Assembly (NCBI GenBank): GCA_963971285.1
Contig: OZ020258.1
Coordinates: forward strand, 13,350,614-13,414,613
Length of the DNA: 64,000 nucleotides
Reading direction: 5' to 3'
Source of the DNA: Astropecten irregularis
Lineage: Eukaryota; Echinodermata; Asteroidea; Paxillosida; Astropectinidae
Both the position numbers and the translations under genes were made by a program. The notes below the pieces were generated by a model. That model made no database searches. It saw only the letters and a program-made list of their open reading frames with translations, and had not been told where the DNA came from. How positions within the stretch are numbered: position 1 is the stretch's first letter; each line of letters opens with the position of its first letter. Below are positions 45,100 through 58,800 of this stretch, one piece after another.

Positions 45100-47720
45100 A
45101 GCAATATGTTTTAATGCCCAAGTGAGGCAAGGTTTTCAGGAGACGGACTCCCCAAATTTGATGCTAAAGCAATTTTAAATTAAAATTGGTCAACAATTGG
45201 TCAACAAACGGTCAAAGTTCAGTATTTCCAACTTACTTACTGAAGTGGAACTTAAATTAAGCCCAATATCAAATTCTCAATCGCAGGAGAACTAAAAAGA
45301 AAACAGAAAATAAGCAAAAACATACGGCCCTTTCATTGCAAAATAAGGCTACATTTACAATGGAAACCAATGAAATATGTAATTTTAAAGTAATTTGGGC
45401 ACATCTTTTAATATTCATTATGCTTATAAATTGCAGTTTCGTGACGCTGGTGATACATAATGAACGTATTATTGATTGCTTGCAGTATTAGTTACGGGTA
45501 TATCATGCTGAAGCTGTGTGTGTTTAAAATATATTTCGTGTAATATTTCGTGTATTTTTATTGAATGAGATAGGCGACATGGATGGACCACGAAGATATC
45601 GGATATCAAACATTTGAAACAGAATATTAACTTGCAATCACAGTAAATTAAAGGCAGCGTACAGGATTTGCAAGGCCTCCAAAATAATTATTGAGTTTGA
45701 GACAGAAAATTGAATCAACAGTTCGTAAACAGTGCAAACAGTCACCATGGGAAATCTTGGTTCATCTGATGCTGATAGCATTTCGAAAGCGTGGTGTAAC
45801 CGTGAAGAATTCGGCGGGGGCTAGATTATTTCGGCCGTATTTCTGCTATCCAGATGAATTTTTTTTAAAAAGGTTCATGAAACAACGTGTTAGGAAGATG
45901 AAGACCTTCACTTTTGTACCAAATTCAGCCAAAACGCACATCTTTGCAAATCCTATACGCTCCATTTAAGGTCAGGCTACCAAGGTCAATTTGTTTCGAT
46001 ATTAAAGAAAATTACGTCACCGTGGTTACAGATATGAAAAGTAGATAAATATGCTTGTAATTGGAAATTATGTGCCTTATTATATAATATTATTACATGT
46101 CAATTATAGCAAAATAAATTATAGCTTTTAATATTTTAATGTGAATGTTAATGTGAACTTAAATAACTTGAGGTTTAAATGTATTCATGCCGTCATGACG
46201 ACCTACAGTTTGGTCTGTGTACCTTAAATCACTGTATGCTGAATGAATCCACTGACAATCACTGAAAATTCGCTGTCAAATATTAAATTTAATTAATTCG
46301 TACTGAACATTTTCATGTTTAAATCCATTGAATTAGCAAAAGGTACATTGAACCTCCCTCGTATCAATATTTTTTAAGCAATCGTAGGAAAAGAATATGT
46401 AAACATTTTGAAATGAATATCCTTATCGTTGCCATTCTGGCATCAGAACCCAAAATGTTTCAAAAATTTTTATCCGCATAACCCAAGACGATTTAAGTGG
46501 ATTCAAGGTATTACGTGAATTAATCAAGTCCTTGCAAAACGTGTTTAGGGGGAAGTCGACACAACGAAAAAGGCACAAAATGCCATAAGAAATAAGATCT
46601 ATTGCCCAAACGAGGCAACGTTTTTGGTGGAGGGACCAGTTATAATCAAATGGTAAAGGTTTGGTAATTCCAACTTCTAGCAGATTGAAGTGCAACATAA
46701 TTATATTCAGCCCAAATGTAATAAATACTGGGAATGGGTCATTAGGGAGACTTTCCCATTGGGTCGTGCACACACGTACTTACCTATTTCTAAATATCCT
46801 CCAAACCAATGAACTTTAAATTGACATATGTTCATATTGAGAGCATTCTCTGTCTTCTATTCAAACATGGACAGTACAAATATGTCTTTAAAAGGTAGCT
46901 GGTATAATAGGGAGACACCGAAAAGTCTCCCTATTCAACGATGTTTCCCAAATGATCACTTTCAGATGATAACATCTCTCCCTTTTATGCAATTGAAACA
47001 AATAAACGCCCAGGAAGAATAAATTAAAAAGAAAGAAAGAATACAAAGTAATCCGACCTTAAACTCACTCTACATGGCAGCAATGAAAACTAACTCTTTT
47101 TTTTATGTAATCTTAAATATTTGAATATTGGTTGTGATTATTAGGTACATTTTCGTGACACTGGTAATAACTGTTGTACATTATGATTGTGTTGTTGTAT
47201 ATTAGTTATATATGAACAGAGATGCAACTGGCCAATGAAAAAAAAATTAATAATCTGAAAACGACTGTCTGTGTTGAAGGTAGATGGTCATTGAGCACTG
47301 TGTGTAGACACACAGCACGATCCAATGCAGTGCCACAGAAGATAAGTGAATATCATCAGAGGAGACTTGAAACTAAATTGTACAATTCAAAACATTTGAA
47401 AGGGGAAATCGGAATTGGGAAGTCCTATTTCAGATCTCAGTGCCCTATTTCAGAAGTAAAAAGTTGCATCTCTGTTTATAAAAAATTATATCTGTTTAAA
47501 ATTATGCTGAAGCTGTGTTTTAAGTAAATGTCGTTATAATTTTTCTTGCATTTTAATTCAATTTGGCTGGATGGCATGGAAGGAGGACGAAGGTGGTATT
47601 TATTAAAAATTTTAAACAAAACTGCAGTCTCATTAAAACAATGTCAAGTAACCAATTTAAGCTCAAGCTCGATGCTACAGGTTTCAGAAGGTGTATAACG
47701 TCAACATGGTTACAGAATTT
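45100..47720 (+). repeat. Diverged 1-1.5 kb tandem duplication between the two lectin-like genes
   Basis: Unit 1 (about 45100-46070) and unit 2 (about 46590-47720) share, in order, the GCCCAA-GAGGCAA block, TTCGTGACRCTGGT, ATGCTGAAGCTGTGT and GGTTACAGA. Unit 1 carries an inserted TTAA element (45652-45965). No gene is evident in either unit. Confidence 0.7.
45652..45965 (+). mobile_element. TTAA-inserted element, GTACAGGATTTGCAA family
   Basis: TTAA at 45648-45651 and 45966-45969. Shorter than the others because the central GTTTTCAAGGAAATCAAGAT region is missing. The 92-codon open frame over it is repeat sequence. Confidence 0.88.
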
Positions 47721-47754
47721 AAAAACATTTACATTTGTATTTTGTATTTTGTAT

Positions 47755-48232
47755 GTATTCTGTATTCTGTATTCTGTATTCTGTATTCTGTATTCTGTAT
47801 TCTGTATTCTGTATTCTGTATTCTGTATTCTGTATTCTGTATTCTGTATTCTGTATTCTGTATTCTGTATTCTGTATTCTGTATTCTGTATTCTGTATTC
47901 TGTATTCTGTTTTCTCTATTCTGTATTCTGTATTCTGTATTCTGTATGCTGTATGCTGTATGCTGCATTCTGCATTCTGCATTCTGCATTCTGCATTCTG
48001 CATTCTGCATTCTGCATTCTGCATTCTACATGCTGTATTCTGCATTCTGTATTCTGTATTCTGTATTCTGTATTCTGTATTCTGTATTCTGTATTCTGTA
48101 TTCTGTATTCTGTATTCTGTATTCTGTATTCTGTATTCTGTATTCTGTATTCTGTATTCTGTATTCTGTATTCTGTATTCTGTATTCTGTTTTCTGTATT
48201 CTGTATTCTGTATTCTGTATTCTGTATTTGGT
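47755..48232 (+). repeat. CTGTATT heptamer satellite with CTGCATT block
   Basis: Nearly perfect 7-bp array of about 68 units. Units 47943-48030 shift to CTGCATT with a few TGCTGTA. Because 7 is not a multiple of 3 and the unit gives no stop in most frames, it opens long frames on both strands (up to 299 codons). None is a credible gene. Confidence 0.95.
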
Positions 48233-48292
48233 TTTTGGTACTTGTATTTTGTATTTTGAATTCACACACCTTTTACTGTTTTTATGTTGTTC

Positions 48293-48706
48293 TTTCTAAG
48301 TACTTTTGCATTACTCCCTTTTTCCTTACCGTGGCCTATTGTGTAGGTTTTGCTGCCAATCACCACTATATTAATGGTCTGTTATTGTTGAGTAATCTTA
48401 TTTTGTGGTTGTTAATGCTGTATTTTGTTTGTAATTCATCAGTGTATATCTATAATTATTAAATTTTTACTTGTACATTTTTGCTGTTCTGTTATATACT
48501 CTGCTACATACTTTAAGTTGTTTTTTTCTTGCATTACTGCATTTTTTTCTTACCATGGCCTATTGACTAAGGTTTTGCTGACAATTGTTCAGTAATCTTA
48601 TTTTGTGGTTGTTGATGTTGTATTTGTTTGGTCATTCATCAGTGTCTATGTATAATTATTCATCATTTAAGTATATATTCTTGCTGTTCTGTTATATACT
48701 CTGTGT
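48293..48706 (+). repeat. Tandem duplication of about 200 bases after the satellite
   Basis: GTAATCTTATTTTGTGGTTG and TGCTGTTCTGTTATATACTC occur twice (48293-48508 and 48520-48706). Confidence 0.85.
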
Positions 48707-49020
48707 AATTTGGTCGCAATTCAGCCTTTGGCTGCTATGACCATTTGGACATAAACCATTTTAAATCCTAAATCTTAAATGTTTTTTATGTGTAAATTTC
48801 ACATGAAAATCGCAATTACTGGAAATAACTCCATCATTATAAGGAAAGATGAGTGATAAATAAAGAGGAGGATATACTTTGCACAGAAAAATGGTTGATG
48901 CCTATGCATTTTGCATTTGTTTTTGTTACTGTCGCATGGGTTCCCATACAGCTTTCCAGATAGATATTTGCTTGGTCATAATGCACGCGGCGCGGCTGCA
49001 TTGACCTTTTGTCACCTTAA

Positions 49021-49350
49021 AGGTAGTATCATACTTTGGTAGCATACCGAAACAGAAATCTTCACAGATTTACCTACAACTTACAGGGTATAAATATGGT
49101 GATGGTAGAAACATACTGTTAAAATATTTCTGCCTGAAATGCTGTATTTATCCAGAAAATTGTAAAACCAGTGACCAAATTACTTAAATTACAAAATTAC
49201 TTAAGAAATACTGTGGCCGTTTTTCACTGTTTTCCCGGCACCATATTGGACTGAAGTTTTTACAGATGCCTGTTTAAAACTGTATCTTCCTTGATATTTT
49301 TGCCCATGAATCTGTATTTCTTTGACAAAAACCAAAGTATGATATTACCT
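49021..49350 (-). mobile_element. TTAA-inserted element, AGGTAGTATCATACTTTGG family
   Basis: TTAA at 49017-49020 and 49351-49354. 330 bp, about 480 bases upstream of the copy B start, mirroring the element found upstream of copy A. Confidence 0.9.
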
Positions 49351-49830
49351 TTAACATGGGAGGATTAGAATTTCAAAATGCAAACTAAACTCGGCAAGGA
49401 CAAGCTAGCAATGTCTGTGGTGGCTGCACGGTACCATTTCCACTTGTGACTCTGAAATACATGCATTATAACCACGCAGAGCTAATTGCCCACTAATTAG
49501 GGTGCATTGTGATTTGATCAGAATTCGATCGGATTTAGTAATTGCTGCAGTGCGCGGTTTCCTTCCTACCTGGAATATTGATTGATAAAGTACCGGAAAC
49601 TCCGGACCGGTGTAGGAAGTACTGTACTGCCGAACATCCGGACTACGACAATGGACCAGGTCTGTTGTGAGACGTTGCCATGGAAATCAACAATCTCAAA
49701 ATTGGAATTGGCAGTTTTAGTATTTTATGGAGTAGCACTGGAGTGTGAGCGCATTGATACTCAGATAACAGATCATCGTGCATCGTCAGATTACACCACA
49801 CGGCTAAGGATTGCTGCGTTTTGACTCCTG

Positions 49831-52800
49831 ATGACTCCTTTTAAACTATTTACGTGTCCGTCACATTGTTGGCGTCGTAGATGGACAGATTCTAATCTTA
49901 TCTTGATCTTGGTGATCCAGATGTTTGTGGCGGGAGCTCAGTGCGAACTTACAGGTAAGTAGTTATCATTTCAGCAAACTGCATTACTTTTGGATGTGAT
50001 TTAATTTTGTACAAGACATGAATGCAATTTCAACCCAAACCAATATCTTATTTATGATTGGATGGGTCTCAGTTTGCCATTTACACATCTCTCTGTGAAT
50101 GTGAAATGCCTTAAAATAAGACAAGAAAAACAGGAATATCTTCAGACGTAAAGCCTATACGGTATAGAAATTGCTTGGAGTTAGAAGGGTCTGACGCATT
50201 TCGATCCTAGCAGGATCTTTCTAAAAGGCTAAATGACAAAGGACAAGAAAATCCTAGTGAAAGAAGCACACACGAATGGATGAGATGATCAGACAATGTG
50301 TGGAGATGTTGGTGGGTGGGGGTAGGTAATATTAATCAGACAAAAGTACCAGACTACAAAAGGGTGGGGAAGAATGGGGCTGGGGGAATATGGATTAACA
50401 AAGAAGGTAATTAGAAGAATAGAGATCAATTATGGAGAACTGGAGTACAAAAAGCAGGAGGGACTAGACAGTACCCGTTCGGCTGAATAGTTCGTAATAT
50501 TTTTATCCAAACTTTCTCCCCGGTATAGAAAATATAATTATAAAAACAAGCCCGTGAAGAATATGGTACTGAATTCTTGATTAGAAACGAGTACAACACG
50601 GTTATCCAAAGTAATGAATGTACACATGTAGTGAATGAAAGCAGAATTGTATCCAACACTTTTTACTCATATGATCAATATTAAATTTTCAAAGCTTTAT
50701 TAAATAATGAGAATGTGGGGACGTATATGGAAAGTGAATCTACTCAATTACCCGTTAAAACCCCTTTTTCAAGCAAGATCAAACACAGATCACAGAGACA
50801 CTGCTGCTGCTATATCATAGGGATTATTTTATGATCCCCATGTAATGCTCTCAGGTTGCAGCATTGCTGCGAGTATCGATAAAATGATCCATGCGATATA
50901 GCAGTTTTTGCGTGGTTTCATGGCTTCTGACTGCTAAACGAACATAGATAATTGACTATTGGGGCCACCAGCGTAGGGATGGATAGCTCACTTGGTAGAG
51001 CGCCTGTACAGTTTTCAGGAGGTCGCCAGTTCGAGTCCCGCTCCACTAAATTTTTCTTTGTTTTTTTCCTTGTGGTTATTTGATGATTAGAGATCAATCT
51101 TAATTGTATTGATAACTTACAACTGTTAAGCTGTACATGCATTTACTGACTCAAAGGAATCGACATCCATGCAGAGTACCGACCATGTCAAATTAATAAG
51201 TTCATAAGCAATCGGTTTTCAGCTAATTTACAAGGAACAAGTTGTTTCGATTCTAGTTTAATTGAAAATGGACTGATGTTTCAGTAGGATTTTTCTTAAA
51301 CGGGTAATTAACAGAAATGCAACCCACATCACCTAAGGAAGAAAAATTGCGACTGAAAATATTCTCTTGAGCAGCAAAAACGTCGTCTTCAGAAGTAACT
51401 AGACGGCTGCAGGTTTCTTTGGCAAAGAGTGCTTGCATCAGTTCAGTACATTACACACCAAGTGCCCATAAATGCAAGTGTCTGGTGAGCTTGTATTGTG
51501 TCTGTATCTACTGAAATAATAATTGCAAACAGGAATTAATAATGTTAATTATTGGCCAGAGAGATGAGCTTCACATGACTTGACTCCTCTCGATATTGCT
51601 GCCATTCTGGGGCCAATTTCATAGAGCTGCTTAGCACAAAAAAATGCTTAGCACAAAAATAGCTTGCCCAATAAAAACAAACCACGATTGAAAATTCCAT
51701 TTGATATTCATGGTCAGAGAACAACAGCCAAAGAACAATCACAAGTGATGCACAACCTACGGAAATGTGGATATTAATCCTTTTTTTATTAAGACAGAAG
51801 TGTCATGCTTAGCGAATTATTGTGCTTAGCAGCTCTATGAAAATGGCCCCTGTTCTTTTCGCCAGGAAGCCTCATTTACGTGAATGATATACCATTGCCT
51901 CTGGCTCCCATTGGAGGCCAGAGGATATGGGTGACTAAGGAAAACCCAAGACAAACTAGGGCTTTAAAGTGGTATTCACAAACATATGGTGGCCCTAAAG
52001 GGACATCGCATATCGCAAACGTGTGCGCACACGTATGCGATGTCGTGAAATTTATCGCATACGTGTGCGCCCACGTATGCGATGTCGTGAAATTTATCGC
52101 ATACGTGTGCGCACACGTATGCGATGTCGTGAAATTTATTGCATACGTGTGCGCACACGTATGCGATGTCGTGAAATTTATCGCGAATATGTGCGCACAC
52201 GTATGCGACGTCGTGAAACAATTCGCGAATATGTGCGCACACGTATGCGAATTTGTTTGCAATGTCGTGAATTGTATTGCATACCTTTGTCGCATACCTT
52301 TGGGGTGATGTCATATTTTTGCGGGCAATTTGTTAGTGACCTAGGGAGTACTAGTCCGTGGGCCGAGGCCTTTTTTTCGCTCATCACGCGGTCTTGTCTT
52401 CGGAATCTTTTCTAATATATCAAACTCGATAGATAAAAAATAGCAAATGCATAAAATGCTTGTTCCCACGCTGGGAAATTGCTCCCAACTTCAAAAAGAA
52501 TTTTTAAAGACCGAAATAAAATTGAAAATGATAGCAGTGAGAGAGACTAGGAAGCTCTGCGTTACATGAATGCGGAAGTAAACAACATGGTGTCGTCTGC
52601 TACGAGTCGATGTCAGACACCGACGTTGAAAATTCCCTAGAAAGACATATTTAGTACTTAATGCATTTTCAAACTGATGGAAGCTTAAGTACACTACAGG
52701 GTTTACTGACATCTGGAAGACCATTCTCGACAGGCCAGTATGTCCAGATCACCCATAATCCAAGGCCAGTTCATCACTGAACATTGCACCGTCGAGAAAG

Positions 52801-55800
52801 GGATCGGACGTGCGTATCATATGGCATGTTACATGTACAATGTTGGCCTAGCCCTAGTCCTACGCGGAGTGAGCCTACCGACGCGACCGTGCTGATTCCA
52901 GCAACATCGCCGAGGCCGAGTGAGTAAAACCGTATTCAGATGATCATGATATTGGCATTAGTGTAGTTTACGCCACCCATATTATTTTCAGTATTTATTT
53001 GGGTAAGAAACTGTTTTGTTTTCACTGAAATATTGCCGAAATAAGTTCATTTTAGGGTTTCAGGACCATGAATAAATTTGCTTTAAGTAACGAATCTCAT
53101 TTTGGAACAAAAGAAGGTAAATAAATACTAAAAATAATATGGGTGGCATAAACTACACTAACCCCATGATATTGGTGTACAGGGTAAAAGTTCTTCCTGA
53201 ATTCTCCACCAGGGAGATTAATTGATTTCATTTGATTTATATATTTATTAATTTTTGATTTGTATTTCTTGGCGGGGTGCATTTTTAAATGTTGTGGCTC
53301 CAGGCAGGGGTCAATTCCAGTCACTATAAAACTCATTGTAGTTTACTATCATTCCTGGGGCTTATGTTATGAGGCATTAACCCTATGTAGGATTTATAGA
53401 ATACGATCATTGGTTATCCTTCGTACCTCGAGTTACGATCGATAGGTTTCTTGAAATCGACCCCTGGCTTAGAGTCCTATTCTAGTCTTTGAAATTGAAG
53501 TGGCTTAAATTAGAGTTCGACCTATGAAATAATGATCAGGAAATGATGTAGGAGTGTACATGCATCATTTCATGATCATTGGGAGTAGTGCACGACTGCT
53601 CGCAATGCAAGCCTATATACTGAAGATCAAGGTGTATTGTGCACTGTGGATGAACATGTAACATTAATTAAAGATGTACATGTAGCTTTATTTATTACTC
53701 ATTTAGGGAGGCATTACTAATTTAATTCATTGAAATAATTGTTTTAATTAATTTTTTTCCCCAATCTGTAGTGCTGGAGTGGGTCAGCCGGGAGCCTCGA
53801 GAGCTTCAGCAACAGTAGGCTGTGGATGTTAGTGAATGGCTACTGGATCTCCCAATCCCAAAGAATGCTGGTTATCATCGGTAAGATAATAATACGATGG
53901 GCTCTAATTAGTACACACTCATGTCATGCAATTATTCAATGTTTAATTATTTATGTAAATGTCTGTGTGATTTATATCAGCTAAGAATTTTAGTCCTTAC
54001 TCATGTTGTATAGTGTCAGTAAATGTCCATGTGATTGAAAACGGATTGAATCTAGGGTTTGTAATTAATAGGAATAAAGCATGGCAGCATTTCGAACTAC
54101 TGTATAGCACAAGTTGCACAACCAAGTGTTGACCTGCAAATTGAAAAGATGTATTACTTTAGCAAATACTGAAATACATGTACAAGTTCATGCATCTGAT
54201 TACATTTTACTATGTTTGTGGAACAAAGGATTATTTTTTCTCTTGCTCCTTTCTTGTGTTTTAGAACCTGAATCAGCCCAGGAGATACTTCCACCAGTTC
54301 CACCCCTGGAAAAACTAGGAGACTCTGCTCTGATAGACAGAGGACTTCTGTGCCTGCTGCACAATCAGTGAATGTTCTGCCCAGAGAGTGTATACTCTGC
54401 AGGAAAGAAGGTGCAGAGCAACAAGGAAGAGAAGACCTGAACCTCTGGTCACAGCGTGCAGCACCATCAATGCACAAAAATTATCACAAGGATGATATCA
54501 ATAACTTTTTACTTTGTACATGATAAAAACCTTGAACTTTTCTGTTTATTTTGAATTTTTGTAAAGTCTCAGATTTGCAACTGTAGTATAGTCTTGATCG
54601 AAGTACTTCTGTAACAGTGTTATAGACCCAAACATTAATTTCTTGATGGTTATCTAAAAGTTGGCACGCACAACAGCCTCTAATTTTTTGTCCTAACACG
54701 TTAAATGTCAATTCACTAACTAGTTTAAAGCATCCCACACTACTGTAAATGGGCATGTCATCAGACAGCTGTATTATTTCATACCATGTTGTTCACCGTA
54801 TGCACATGATAAGAGTTGGACTATATTGATGCATTTTGAAAATCATCAGAAACGCTGGAAACACAACCTCGTAGTCCAATTTATCAACATGTATTTGTGA
54901 TATAAACTACTGTTTAAAGAAAAAAGAAAACTGAAATATGTAATAATTATTTTATTTTAAAACTAAAAATAAAGTATTTATTCGAAAGAAATCACATTGA
55001 AATTTGCAATAAATAAATCACTTAATGTACTGGAACAGCATGAGTTTTCATTTTCATTTTTATATTTTAAAACATTACAATTATTGTGATTAAGACCTAA
55101 TATGCCCATTGTAACAGGTGTGGTAACAACAACAAGGTAGCAGCTTTGGCTGAAAAATATTTCCATTTCCACCACGGCAAGTCCATAATTTTATACACCC
55201 TTTTCCCGAAAAACATAATATAAACGCATATTATTTCTAATGCCGGCCGAAAATTACCCAGGTATTCATTTGGATTCCCTGAAGTAATCAAAATATACAC
55301 ATGCTAGAACTGCCGCTTGTAACAACAATGTTATGTGCAAAGAGTTGTACTTGATCTACCAATAGGGGGCGCTGTTTCTTTTATGTTTTCTTTATACACG
55401 AATTTTGGTCGTTTTCAACCGCAAATTTCTCTTTATGGAGCAATTTGTGCAAGCGGGAACAACTTGTTTGTTGATGAGTGTACCACAATCTACACCCCTG
55501 CCAAATTTTATGGAATTCCGTGATGCAGACCACGTATCTAAAAAACTAAAGCGTTTTCGGCTGCTCGGCCCACTTGCGTACTCCCTAGGTCACTAACAAA
55601 TTGCCCGCAAAAATGACGTCACCCCAAAGGTATGCAACAAAGGTATGCAATAAAATTCACGACATTGCAAACGAATTCGCATACGTGTGCGCACATATTC
55701 GCGAATTGTTTCACGACGTCGCATACGTGTGCGCACATATTCGCGATAAATTTCACGACATCGCATACGTGTGCGCACATATTCGCGATAAATTTCGCGA

Positions 55801-58800
55801 CGTCGCATACGTGTGCGCACATATTCGCGAATTGTTTCACGACATCGCATACGTGTGCGCATATATTCGCGATAAATTTCACGACATCGCATACGTGTGC
55901 GCTCACGTATGCGATATATTTCACGACATCGCATACGTGTGCGCACACGTTTGCGATATGCGATGTCCCTTTAAAGCCACCATACAAACATTATGTATTT
56001 CGATTCATTAGGGCCATTCACACACACACATCACACTCTTCCACAAACTTCCTGCAATCTGTGCACAAAGATCTATCAAAGTACAAGACCCAGCTAGAGG
56101 ATCAACCCCTCTGTGTATGGACACGATATTGTAAACCCCTATTATCTGAAGAACAGTTTCGTTTCCGTTCCTTACCGTTTCCGTTTCATACACGCTATTC
56201 CACGCCTGTGATATATCAATCATATATTATTCTTTATATACAGCTCTTTCTATCATCGGGAAACCGGCAGCACAAAGCTCATATCTGTTTGACCTTCAAC
56301 GCCTTGTTGATGGAAGTACAGCTTCTTATTCATACGCGGAGACAGGTAGGCATAGGCACGAACGACTGTTAAGAAAGATTTCAGGCTTTGCTTGGTGACA
56401 ATTTGTATGAATGTAAATCGCTTTGTGGAAACACCATATAAGCCTCGTTCGTACTTTCGCACTATTTCGTTTGCACTTATCGTAAGGTCTCAACGTTTCG
56501 CATAATCTGCTTTAGACTCCTGATGAGGACTAGAGAAGGCTTGTCGGAACAGGCTTGTCTCAAGCATGAGAACATTTCGCAAGCCTTGTGATTTCTTTTA
56601 GCGTCGTATGAAGAGACCTGAAGATACCAGACCAATAATCTCAATCCAAAAATACATATAACTGAAAACTCATGCAAAATCTTCTGAATTTATTTCGTTG
56701 CCCAGGTGAAGGAGACCCTCACCCCTGGATTCAAGTTGACTTGGAAACTGAGCACTGTTTGGGAAATATCACCGCCATTCTAAGATCATGTTGTGGTAAG
56801 AGTGTAATAAAATTGAACGGGTGAAAATGTGTAATTATGGGGGTGAAAGGGGAAGAGCATAATCAAACATGTAGCCGTAGGAAACATACCATAAGAGGGG
56901 GACCTTATGAATTATTATAATTATTATACCGTGACAACAAAGAACATCATCAATTATTTCCACAGGACTATCAAATTCACAGCAGAAGTCTCCCACCATG
57001 AGGCCCACTTCCTTGATGTCACCATCCGCAAGGAAGAGGACAAAGTAATCATTGACCTATATTTTAAGCCCACAGATACCAACTCGTACCTCCATGCCAC
57101 CAGCTGCCATCCCAAGCACTGCAAGACTGGTATATCGTATAGTCAGGCCCTCAGACTCAGACAATTTCTTTTATAATGATTCTTGTTTCTCCAAGCACAC
57201 ACCGGAACTGAGGAAACACTTAGTTGAAGAGGCTTCAGCTCTCGCAGGGTGCGGAGTGCCATTGAGAGAACTCGCGCTCTTCCCAGATCGGCAGTTCTCA
57301 AAGAGAAAGCCCCCAGCGATGGTACTTATACTAATAACAAAGTTGCTCTTGTGACTACTTTCCATCCCTCTCTTCCCCCGTTACGCAGAATCACTAGTGA
57401 TAGCCATCACATTCTTCACACCTTGGAACGTCACCCCAGAAAACCCCATCTTGGCCAACAGATGTCCCCGCAACCTCCGCGACTTGATTGACAGGGCCGA
57501 GGTCCGACCCCGTAAAAATGTCTCACCACCAAATCAGCATGGCACATTCAAATGTAATTCAAGATGCGTAGTCTGCCAGCATCATATCCACGAGTCTGAT
57601 TCTACCACATGCAATGGGTCCACCCATAAGACCAAAGGGAGTATTACTTGCACTACATCTAATGTCATTTATCTCATCTCTTGCAGGGTATGCAACATTC
57701 AGTATGTGGGTGAAACTAAGAATACCCTTAAGAAACGATTCTATGGTCACAGGTCCACAGTCAAAACTCAGAAACTCGACACCCCAGTGGGTCTCCACTT
57801 CAATCTCCCTAACCACACAATTTCTAATATGATCTTGCAGAACATTGAATCACTTGACCACCGCAGGGACTTGGTCCGGCTGAACAGTTCGGATTAAAAT
57901 ATTACGAACTATTCAGCTTCACGGACTAAATCTCCAGAAAGGAAATGACTAATATTAATGCTTGGTTGTCTCCTTTTCATTCATCTACAGGTACTCTCTA
58001 ATCCCTCCTGCTTTGTGTACTCTACTTCTCCATCTTGATCTCTAATTCTCTAAGGGACAGTGGCCATTTAGACCCGGTATGAAAAGGGCCCCCCGGTAAG
58101 CCCACCCGGTTGTCAAAACCCCTTTCTTACCGGCCCGGCTACCGGCCCGGCTACTGGACCGGGACCCTGGTCCGCTTGTTGCTCTTGAAGTTCTTTATGC
58201 TGAGGTCTATTGTTTGGAAGTGCTGGTACAAGTAATCTGTCACTGAGGAACTCCAATGTGGTTTCCGTCCTTAAGTGGTACACAATAGAACTGATCATCG
58301 GCAGAGATCAAAGCACATGCCATGGGTTAGGCAAACAATGGGACATGACTTCCCAACACATTTGATCTAAAAAAGCAGGAACGTTACAAGTGGACTCCAA
58401 AGATCACCATTCAAATTACAAAACAATCAAGCGGAAATATGAACGAGCAAACGAAATAATGAAAACACTTGATAATATTAACCCTAATTACTGGTATAAT
58501 TTCAGCGAAAACGCTCGCTACAGTTGACGTATGCTATCGATCGTTACGACTTCGATTTCACCAGACCGTATGGTCAGCCATGTTGTACATAGATAGTCTT
58601 GATCCAAGACGGTCGATCGCTGTTCATAGTGCGCCCTCACACAACTGATTCACGCCATCACAATTACCCACTCGGCATACGTACGTAAGAAAAAACATCT
58701 AAAGTATTGCAAGGACCAAGACAAGTCTATTAATTTCGACCGGAACAAACCATGAATCGTGCACATCACACCGCGTGGTCGCTGTAGTCACTGTACGATC

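Larger units (their letters stand above)
51986..55983. mobile_element. 3998-bp DNA transposon with long satellite-like terminal inverted repeats
   Basis: The target duplication ACAAACAT is at 51978-51985 and 55984-55991. The element ends are ATGGTGGC and GCCACCAT. Inverted arms (about 51986-52369 and 55563-55983) match through a run of 42-bp units, each containing the palindromic core TACGTGTGCGCACACGTA, then share an inner block ending near a CCTAGG-containing sequence. The 8-bp duplication suits hAT- or P-like transposases (family knowledge), but I find no transposase and the interior looks decayed. It lies in intron 1 of copy B. The long open frames over the arms in several frames are by-products of the repeat. 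Confidence 0.85.

Noticed and set aside
47563..48462. 299-codon open frame with CILYSVF repeats, and similar long frames on both strands
   Set aside because: Translation of a heptamer satellite; all phases are open for the same reason and no flanking protein domain exists.
49582..49824. 80-codon frame before copy B signal peptide
   Set aside because: No domain, no splice relation to the next exon in phase, and no counterpart upstream of copy A.
51876..52415. Long open frames over the left arm of the 4-kb element
   Set aside because: By-products of the 42-bp CG-rich unit, which is a multiple of three and lacks stops in several frames. The same applies to 55593-56372.
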